Made by a program: the position numbers and the translations under genes. From positions 1 through 7,111 of the forward strand of contig DAIDJA010000090.1 in the NCBI GenBank assembly GCA_027451605.1: a stretch of 7,111 nt of DNA, read 5' to 3'. Origin of the DNA: Acidimicrobiales bacterium. Lineage in GTDB: Bacteria > Actinomycetota > Acidimicrobiia > Acidimicrobiales > JABEUL01. Of the stretch, positions 1 through 5,700 are shown piece by piece. The first letter of the stretch is position 1, and each line of letters starts with the position of its first letter. The notes under the pieces are model-generated. The model saw nothing but the letters and a program-made list of their open reading frames with translations, had not been told where the DNA came from and searched no databases.

Positions 1-2
1 CT

Positions 3-74
3 GATTTCCAGGATTTAAAACCCGGGGATATCATCGAGACTTTTGAAGAAAAAGAGATAGCTCGTAGTCTTTAG
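3..74 (+). CDS. infB: C-terminal end of translation initiation factor IF-2 (partial)
   Basis: Only the last 23 codons are present, read in the frame starting at base 3 and ending with TAG at 72-74. The peptide contains DLKPGDIIETFEEKEIARSL. It resembles the extreme C-terminus of bacterial IF-2, where a segment of the type (N/D)DIKxGDxIExxExxEIxRxL closes the final beta-barrel domain that binds fMet-tRNA. IF-2 is a cytoplasmic GTPase that places initiator tRNA in the ribosomal P site. The match is to remembered family features and is short, so another protein ending in a similar beta-barrel cannot be excluded. In many bacteria infB is followed closely by rbfA. Here the next gene is a c-di-GMP enzyme after a 334-nt gap, so the usual cluster is interrupted or ends here. 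No clear terminator with a T-run follows the stop codon. Confidence 0.72.
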   Translation, partial: DFQDLKPGDIIETFEEKEIARSL

Positions 75-290
75 TCCAACTAAGCTGCCTCGATTTCTAT
101 GGATTTACCGGAACTAATTTTATACCATGAAAAGAACTTAAACTTTGACCGGTTAAATCGACTTAATTGCGGTAATTTCCATTTATGGTGATATTTAAAC
201 CGGCAAAACGATTTAAAGTTAAATTCAATTATCAAAGTTAAATTTACCAGCCATAACGGGTAATATATTTCACAATTGAAAATTAAATCG

Positions 291-310
291 GAAATAGGTT
301 TGCCTATTTC
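291..310. repeat. Perfect inverted repeat, 8-bp arms
   Basis: Left arm GAAATAGG (291-298), loop TTTG (299-302), right arm CCTATTTC (303-310). No T-run follows the right arm, so it does not look like an intrinsic terminator. It overlaps the proposed -35 element of the c-di-GMP gene promoter (TTGCCT, 300-305). An operator or an mRNA hairpin is therefore possible. Which of these is correct cannot be decided from sequence. Confidence 0.7.
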
Positions 311-327
311 GTAAGAATTAGTATAGT
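300..327 (+). promoter_or_regulatory. Candidate sigma-70-type promoter for the c-di-GMP gene
   Basis: TTGCCT at 300-305 (four of six bases of TTGACA) is followed after 16 nt by TATAGT at 322-327 (five of six bases of TATAAT). Transcription would begin near 333-335, leaving a leader of about 75 nt before the ATG at 409. The two boxes lie in the two adjacent perfect inverted repeats, which is what one would expect of a repressed or regulated promoter. In AT-rich DNA such boxes arise readily by chance, so this remains a candidate. Confidence 0.4.
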
Positions 328-338
328 ATTTATACTAA
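318..338. repeat. Perfect inverted repeat, 8-bp arms, over the -10 region
   Basis: Left arm TTAGTATA (318-325), 5-nt centre GTATT (326-330), right arm TATACTAA (331-338). Total length and symmetry resemble an operator for a dimeric repressor. It covers the proposed -10 box (322-327) and probable transcription start of the downstream gene. It begins only 7 nt after the previous inverted repeat. Confidence 0.6.
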
Positions 339-408
339 GACTAATAACCTAACCATCATCAGTAAATTAATAAGTATCTGACATAAAAATAAGTCTTTAA
401 AGTTCGAA

Positions 409-2529
409 ATGATCACCTTTACCCTAGACAATGCACTTGGTGTCTTTAATCTAAATGACAGAGCTCTAAAGTTCTTCGGCCTTTTAAAATCACAGGGCAT
501 AAAATCACAGGGCAATAAATCCGGCTATTTTCCCGATGTATTTATGAAATCGGTACTGTCGATTGGCGACAAAGGAGTTGATTCATGTGATATCTCCAAT
601 GCAGGCGACTGCATGAGGATATTAATTTCGGAGTTGAAAAAGAATCACTATGTAATTTTAGGTTTTACTTTAAATAACAGGACAAGGTATTTGCTCGCAT
701 ATAGCCGAAGTATGTTAAATAGTTATTCTCATAACATTGAAATTGAGGCAAAGTCTTTCACCAACTTAAGTCAGGCCAATGATCAGCTGTTATTCCTGGG
801 TATGTACTATGGAAATATTTTAGACAGTTCCATTGACGCTTTCGTATTAGTCGATTCTAAAGGCCAAATCATAATGTCGAATTCCGTATTTGATGAAAAA
901 TTTACTGACGGTTCCGGACTTGAAAGCGGACCTTTAATGCTAATTGACTTTGCAGCCACTCCTGAGGTAGCAACGTCAATTTTGGACAAATTACGCGGAA
1001 GCGAAAATGAAATAAGCCAGTGGCCCGAAAGTATCGCCAAAGACGTGATGGCAGAAGTCGTTGAAGTTATTTTAAAGGATAAAAATAGCGAAAAACTGAC
1101 TTGTGATATGAGAATTGTCCCTTCTCAAGACGGTAATGTATTTAGCAACGGGAAAAGGTATTGTGTATGGATTCAGGACAATACCAGCCACAAGATTAAT
1201 CAAAACCAACTCGAAGCAGTATATCTTCACGATCAACTAACCGGGTTGCCTTCGCGAAAATTGTTTGCCTATCAGCTCAACGTCGATATGATTGAACACC
1301 AGTCAAAAGGTATTGATACGGCTGTACTTTTCATTGATGTTGATCGCTTTAAGGGGATTAATGACTCCCTTGGACATGAGGCGGGAGATAAGGTCATTGA
1401 ATTGGTATCTTCCAGGATTAAAAATTGTCTGGGGCCGAATCAATTTTTAGCAAGATTTGGCGGAGATGAGTTCATCTTATCGATGAGCGGGAAAAATATC
1501 ATTCAAAAGGCCGTAAAGATGGCCGCAAGAATAATCGGGGCATTTGGTCGACCCATAGAATTTGACGACAATAAAGTATATAGCTCACTTTCAATTGGTA
1601 TCGCTTCAAATGCTGAGGCCGGTTACGATGCAAATACGCTCATTTCCAATGCGGATACTGCCATGTTTGAAGCCAAACGCAAAGGGGGACATAGATTTGA
1701 ACTATTCAATGAATTGCTTAAGGAAAAGATTGTTCAGTCTACGGCTTTTGAAATGCTCTTACATTCTGCGATCGAAAAAGATGAGTTAAAGGTATACTTT
1801 CAGCCGTTGATAGGGTTACCGTCTCTTAAAACGGTCGGGGTGGAGGCTTTAATCAGGTGGCAACATCCGACAAAGGGACTCATCATGCCTGACTCATTCA
1901 TTAAAACCGCCGAAGACACCGGTTTGATCATTCCGATTGGAGAATTCGTATTAAAAGAAGCATGCAAGACAATGGATAGGTGGGTAACTTCAGATGAATT
2001 GCTTCAACCGTTTGATTATGAAGACAGATTAAACAGTGTAGTTGAGGTCAATTTGTCCGCCAAACAAATTGACGAACCCAACCTAATAAAAACAGTTGAA
2101 GAGGCGCTTTCAGAATCTAACCTCTCTCCTAATCAATTGGTCTTGGAGATAACCGAAGGAGCTCAGATGGAAGATCATATGAAAGCACTCGAGGTTTTTA
2201 ATCAATTGAGAGCAATGGGCATTAAGCTCGCCGTAGATGATTTTGGAACCGGTTTTTCCTCTCTAACTTACCTGAGAAGTTTCCCGTTTGACATTTTAAA
2301 GATAGACAAGTCCTTCGTTTCGGTCTTGAGCGAAAGGCCGGAAGACAGCATAATTGTTAAAACTGTAATTGACCTTTCACACTCTTTGGGCTTAGAAGTA
2401 GTAGCCGAAGGTGTTGAGACTAAATTGGAGCTAGATATATTAACGGATCTGGGGTGCGATATGGCACAGGGTTTCCTGTTTTCCAAACCGGTCTCTGCCC
2501 ATGATTTAGAGCATTCTTATAGTTCTTAA
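409..2529 (+). CDS. PAS-GGDEF-EAL cyclic-di-GMP synthase/phosphodiesterase
   Basis: A complete 706-residue protein, probably cytoplasmic since no signal peptide or membrane helix is apparent. Residues 1-130 have no family I recognise. About 131-262 look like a PAS sensor (NILDSSIDAFVLVDSKGQII). A GGDEF cyclase domain spans about 270-435, with DxLTGLP at 275-281, metal-binding D310 and an intact GGDEF at 351-355. The RxxD inhibitory site five residues upstream is absent (GPNQ, 342-345). An EAL phosphodiesterase domain spans about 445-700: EAL 479-481, N548, E580 of EITE, D610-D611 of DDFGTG, K631, E667 and Q687. By family knowledge these residues suffice for both synthesis and hydrolysis of c-di-GMP; which activity dominates is not visible. 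The start is fixed because an in-frame TGA lies at 379-381 and ATG 409 is the first candidate afterwards. It has no good Shine-Dalgarno sequence, so weak or leaderless-like initiation is likely. Confidence 0.95.
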   Translation: MITFTLDNALGVFNLNDRALKFFGLLKSQGIKSQGNKSGYFPDVFMKSVLSIGDKGVDSCDISNAGDCMRILISELKKNHYVILGFTLNNRTRYLLAYSRSMLNSYSHNIEIEAKSFTNLSQANDQLLFLGMYYGNILDSSIDAFVLVDSKGQIIMSNSVFDEKFTDGSGLESGPLMLIDFAATPEVATSILDKLRGSENEISQWPESIAKDVMAEVVEVILKDKNSEKLTCDMRIVPSQDGNVFSNGKRYCVWIQDNTSHKINQNQLEAVYLHDQLTGLPSRKLFAYQLNVDMIEHQSKGIDTAVLFIDVDRFKGINDSLGHEAGDKVIELVSSRIKNCLGPNQFLARFGGDEFILSMSGKNIIQKAVKMAARIIGAFGRPIEFDDNKVYSSLSIGIASNAEAGYDANTLISNADTAMFEAKRKGGHRFELFNELLKEKIVQSTAFEMLLHSAIEKDELKVYFQPLIGLPSLKTVGVEALIRWQHPTKGLIMPDSFIKTAEDTGLIIPIGEFVLKEACKTMDRWVTSDELLQPFDYEDRLNSVVEVNLSAKQIDEPNLIKTVEEALSESNLSPNQLVLEITEGAQMEDHMKALEVFNQLRAMGIKLAVDDFGTGFSSLTYLRSFPFDILKIDKSFVSVLSERPEDSIIVKTVIDLSHSLGLEVVAEGVETKLELDILTDLGCDMAQGFLFSKPVSAHDLEHSYSS
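485..514 (+). repeat. 15-bp perfect tandem duplication inside the c-di-GMP gene
   Basis: The 15-mer TAAAATCACAGGGCA occurs twice head to tail (485-499 and 500-514). It is in frame and gives KSQGI followed by KSQGN around residues 27-36 of the GGDEF-EAL protein. Because the unit is a multiple of three, gain or loss of a copy would lengthen or shorten the N-terminal region by five residues without a frameshift. Confidence 0.9.
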
Positions 2530-2550
2530 ATTTATAAAAGTTTAATTAAT

Positions 2551-2593
2551 GCTTCAGCCGAAATCCAAAGCGTAGCTAAGGATTGGCTGGGCA
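2551..2593 (+). repeat. Interrupted stem-loop just after the c-di-GMP gene
   Basis: CAGCC (2555-2559) pairs with GGCTG (2585-2589). Inside it ATCC (2563-2566) pairs with GGAT (2580-2583), closing a 13-nt loop. A few outer pairs (TGC 2550-2552 with GCA 2591-2593) may extend the stem. It begins about 20 nt after the TAA at 2527-2529. There is no T-run after it, so at best it is a weak or factor-assisted transcript end or an mRNA 3' protective structure. Confidence 0.35.
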
Positions 2594-2603
2594 GATTACT
2601 ATC

Positions 2604-2683
2604 GTTAAATTTGTTTAACAGATCCGTCGGTTTCCGACCAATATCAACCATTTTTAATCCATCGACCTTTCTCTTTGTCGATG
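2604..2683. repeat. Cluster of three small perfect inverted repeats
   Basis: Three perfect inverted repeats stand in 80 nt. GTTAAA (2604-2609) pairs with TTTAAC (2614-2619) around TTTG. GTCGG (2626-2630) pairs with CCGAC (2634-2638) around TTT. CATCGAC (2660-2666) pairs with GTCGATG (2677-2683) around a 10-nt pyrimidine-rich loop. A run of five T's (2651-2655) follows the second, but 12 nt away, which is far for an intrinsic terminator. They could be operators for the downstream gene, a bidirectional transcript end, or chance in AT-rich DNA. The third, with 7-bp arms, is the most convincing. Confidence 0.5.
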
Positions 2684-2768
2684 AAATTTAGAAATATTTA
2701 AGAATATTGCGATATTTGCCGATAATAAATTAGTTCTTGCATTCAAGATTGGTTAATAAAGTGGGAAT

Positions 2769-2774
2769 TATGAT
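2769..2774 (+). promoter_or_regulatory. Possible -10 box for the large exported-protein gene
   Basis: TATGAT matches five of six bases of TATAAT and lies 20 nt before the ATG at 2795. Transcription would start near 2780, just upstream of the GGAG. No good -35 element is visible 16-18 nt upstream, so this is weak. It would require an activator or an extended -10 arrangement. Confidence 0.22.
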
Positions 2775-2786
2775 AATTCATAAAGT

Positions 2787-2797
2787 GGAGAGATATG
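2787..2797 (+). promoter_or_regulatory. Shine-Dalgarno-like site and ATG that decide the start of the large gene
   Basis: GGAG (2787-2790) stands 4 nt before ATG (2795-2797), a slightly short but usable spacing. This is the only ATG with such a site near the signal-peptide coding sequence. In the given sequence the ATG opens a 10-codon frame (MTYLYIYIYI) that stops at TAG 2825-2827, because the TA repeat has a length that puts the signal peptide in another frame. It is the strongest candidate for the true start when the repeat number is right. Confidence 0.55.
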
Positions 2798-2798
2798 A

Positions 2799-5700
2799 CT
2801 TACCTATATATATATATATATATATAGGTTTCTAAATTCAGTCAAAGGGGAATTAAAGCGGGTCGCATTGACCGTTTTACTACTACTTTCGGTTATGTTA
2901 TCAGTGATTTCGGTAAATTCAGTCAGGGCTTCATCTTCTGTTATTCAATCAATTTGGTTTACGAGTCAAAGTAATAATTACGTAGCTCAGATAAATGCCA
3001 TAACCGGATATGTTCTTAATTACTATTCTGTGACAGGTCCAACAAGTGTTGCAATTAGTCCGGACGGTAGTACTGCCGTAGCATTGGGTATGGCAAATTC
3101 TGGCAATGTTCAGGTTTTTACCGGAGCCAATACTGTGACTCCGACAATGCATTCGACCGAAGAGTCTTCAATAGGTGATCCGGTATCCGTGGCATTTGCC
3201 CCAAATGGAAACTTATTTATAGTAGATCAAACCGGTACCTCGTCTAACAACTATATGCCGGCGTTATATCAGTATTCCGTTGATCAAAATACCGGAGGTC
3301 TTTCATTTATTAAGGCATATCCCCTTGGAGTGGGATCAACTCCCAGCATGGTGGTAATTAGTGGTAACGGACAATATGCCGCAAGTATAGGCACAGGAAA
3401 CAATTCGATTACACTGGTTGACATAGCCAATGAAACCTCCAATAGCTATCCAGGTACCTTGTACAGTCCCGATGCTTTGGCTTTTTCAACGGATTCTTCT
3501 ACCATATGGATCGTAAATAATGCAACAACCACCAAGTCATTAACGCCATTTTCAATATCCACAGGGCAGTTCTTGACTGCAATATCTCTTCCATCGACTT
3601 CCAATTCGACTTCAATTTCGATTCTTAACAATATCGCTTACCTCGGACAATCTTCATCAGCTAATGCCTTATTGGAAGTTAACTTATCCACAGAGGCTGT
3701 TAACCCGGTAATTTGGACGACAACTGATGCGGGTTCGGGCAATGCTTATGATGTAGTAATTGCCAACGGGGGAACCACCTTATATGCAACCGAAGCCGAT
3801 AACTGCTCGAAATGTTCTGAAATAGGTAGCCTTGACCTGTCATCTATTGCCGGGAGTTCCCAGAGCATTTCCGATATATCCATATCGAATGCTTCCGGGC
3901 TTCCAAATCCCAGCGTTCCGGTTAACTCAATTGCAGTATCTTCTACACCGGCCCCGTTTGAGACTCCGATAACAATTGGTCCCGTCACTGCGGGCTTTTA
4001 TCAGGTACCTTCCGGTGTGAATTCACTTGACCCTGTTGATTCAAATCCCCTTTATACAAAACAGTATCCGAATATTAACTTTAATCCGTCAAGTAATTCT
4101 GAATGTTCAAATACAGTTCCACCCTATAACGGCTTTACAGATGTTGTTCCTTCGCAATCCGGGAGTTGCCAGGAGCTATCAAGTTCGGGAATAGGTTTTG
4201 AATCAAGCTCCTGCATACAATACGACTTTTTTAATAATTATGGCTATGATTGTTTTGCAACCGACTCAATCGGCGATGTTATGTCAAGCAACTATAATTC
4301 TTGGCAACCCGTGGCAGTTGATCCGGGTTATTCCTTAACTTCGATTTCTTGTCAAATGACGCAAAACTTTGAAGTAATTTGTGTTACGGGAGATAACAGG
4401 GGAGAAGTATTTGAAATTGGTATTTCGGCTATATTTCCAAAACAGTTACAAATTTTGAAGGGAACGGGCATAGGAACACAAATATCCGTCGGAGGGCAAA
4501 GTGCCACGGAACTCACCTCCTTATCATGCAATCCTTATTCCAGCAAATCCGGAGACAACTTTTCTTGTGTGGCAGTGGATAACTCTGGATATGCATATGA
4601 ATTAAATGAGGATGAAACGTATTCGCCACTTTCAATTTCTTCGGTATCCTGGAAAGTGTCCGATTCAAGTCATAATTTTGGGACAAGCAGTCCCCATAAT
4701 ATTGATGCACGAAGTGGTCTAACGGGAGTATCCTGTGTTGTAATAACTTCAAGTAGAACATGTGTGGCAGTAGATGATACGGGCTATGTATATACCTACA
4801 GTTCATCGACATGGAATCCGGCATCCGTCAATCCTGTTGACACAACGGGACAGGGCTTCACCGCAGTTTCATGCTATGCAAATACTTCGATGTTTTGTGG
4901 ACTGGTGGACAGCAGCGGTTATTTGTATGAAACGAACAATGGGTCAAATTTTGATGGATGGAACGGAACTTCCTGGGAACCGCTGGGATCCATCTCCAAA
5001 ATTGTAGCAGTTGACCCTTCGAATTATCTGACCGGAGTTGACTGCTATGATGTCAACTATTGTGTGGCAGCCGACAGCAAGGGCAATGTTGTTTTAACAG
5101 GCTCCACACAGATGGCGGTGACAGCAGCTGACCCAAACAATCAAATTGCTGCAGTTTCATGTATGCCCTTTACGTCCGGGACTAATACTAATCCGCTATC
5201 ATGTATGTTATTTGATGATAGTGGGCAGGTGATGACACTGTCACCTCCTTCCATGGACTCAACATGGAATCCCGTTTCCTCTGTAGCATCTGATTCATTG
5301 AATTCTGTATCATGTTTATCGACTACGAGTTGCGTAGTGGTTGATTCAAACGGCAATGCCTATCTGGGAACTTATGGGGGAGCGAACTGGAGTTGGCAAA
5401 AATATGATATTGGGGCTCTCGGTCCATTAACATCGATATCTTGTGTGTCAGCTCCGTTTTGTATGGCAGTGGGAACAAATGGGGAGGCTTATTACAGTTG
5501 GGATGGCATGAACTGGACTTCAACTGCAACCGGAGATACAAATACACTTAATTCTGTTTCTTGTCGTACTGCATCAACTGCCACACAACAGTGTATGACG
5601 GTTGACAACAGTGGCTATGCATTTTATTATGACGGTTCAGCTTGGGAGGGTTGGAACGGTACCTCATTTGATTCAACTGAGCCCAAAGGAGGTTGGACAC

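Larger units (their letters stand above)
75..408. other. AT-rich non-coding region between infB and the c-di-GMP gene
   Basis: No convincing gene is present in this 334-nt stretch. It is strikingly AT-rich and full of small repeats. An 11-nt direct repeat AAAGTTAAATT occurs at 215-225 and 234-244, a 19-nt spacing. The octamer TTAAATCG occurs at 153-160 and 283-290, and its reverse complement CGATTTAA at 209-216. A near-palindrome centred on ACCGGT lies at 144-157. Two perfect hairpin-type inverted repeats are listed separately at 291-310 and 318-338. The density of repeated short words suggests protein-binding sites upstream of the gene at 409. In DNA this AT-rich some of these words will recur by chance. 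Confidence 0.6.

Noticed and set aside
99..191. A 30-codon frame starting at ATG 99 downstream of infB
   Set aside because: No Shine-Dalgarno sequence, no recognisable protein features, and lies in repeat-rich AT DNA. Probably chance.
291..310. The hairpin at 291-310 as a terminator for infB
   Set aside because: It lies over 210 nt after the infB stop codon, has AT-rich arms and no following T-run, and coincides with a likely promoter.
330..515. Reverse-strand 61-codon frame with repeated MPCDF
   Set aside because: The repeat is simply the complement of the 15-bp tandem duplication in the c-di-GMP gene. No independent evidence for a gene.
2868..2870. TTG 2868 as the start of the large exported protein
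   Set aside because: It is the first usual start codon in frame, but it would remove the basic n-region of an otherwise perfect signal peptide and lacks a good ribosome site at the right distance. Kept only as an alternative to the TA-tract model.
4513..4824. A 103-codon reverse-strand frame inside the large gene
   Set aside because: It lies opposite well-supported blade-coding sequence and shows no protein family features. It is a shadow of codon composition.
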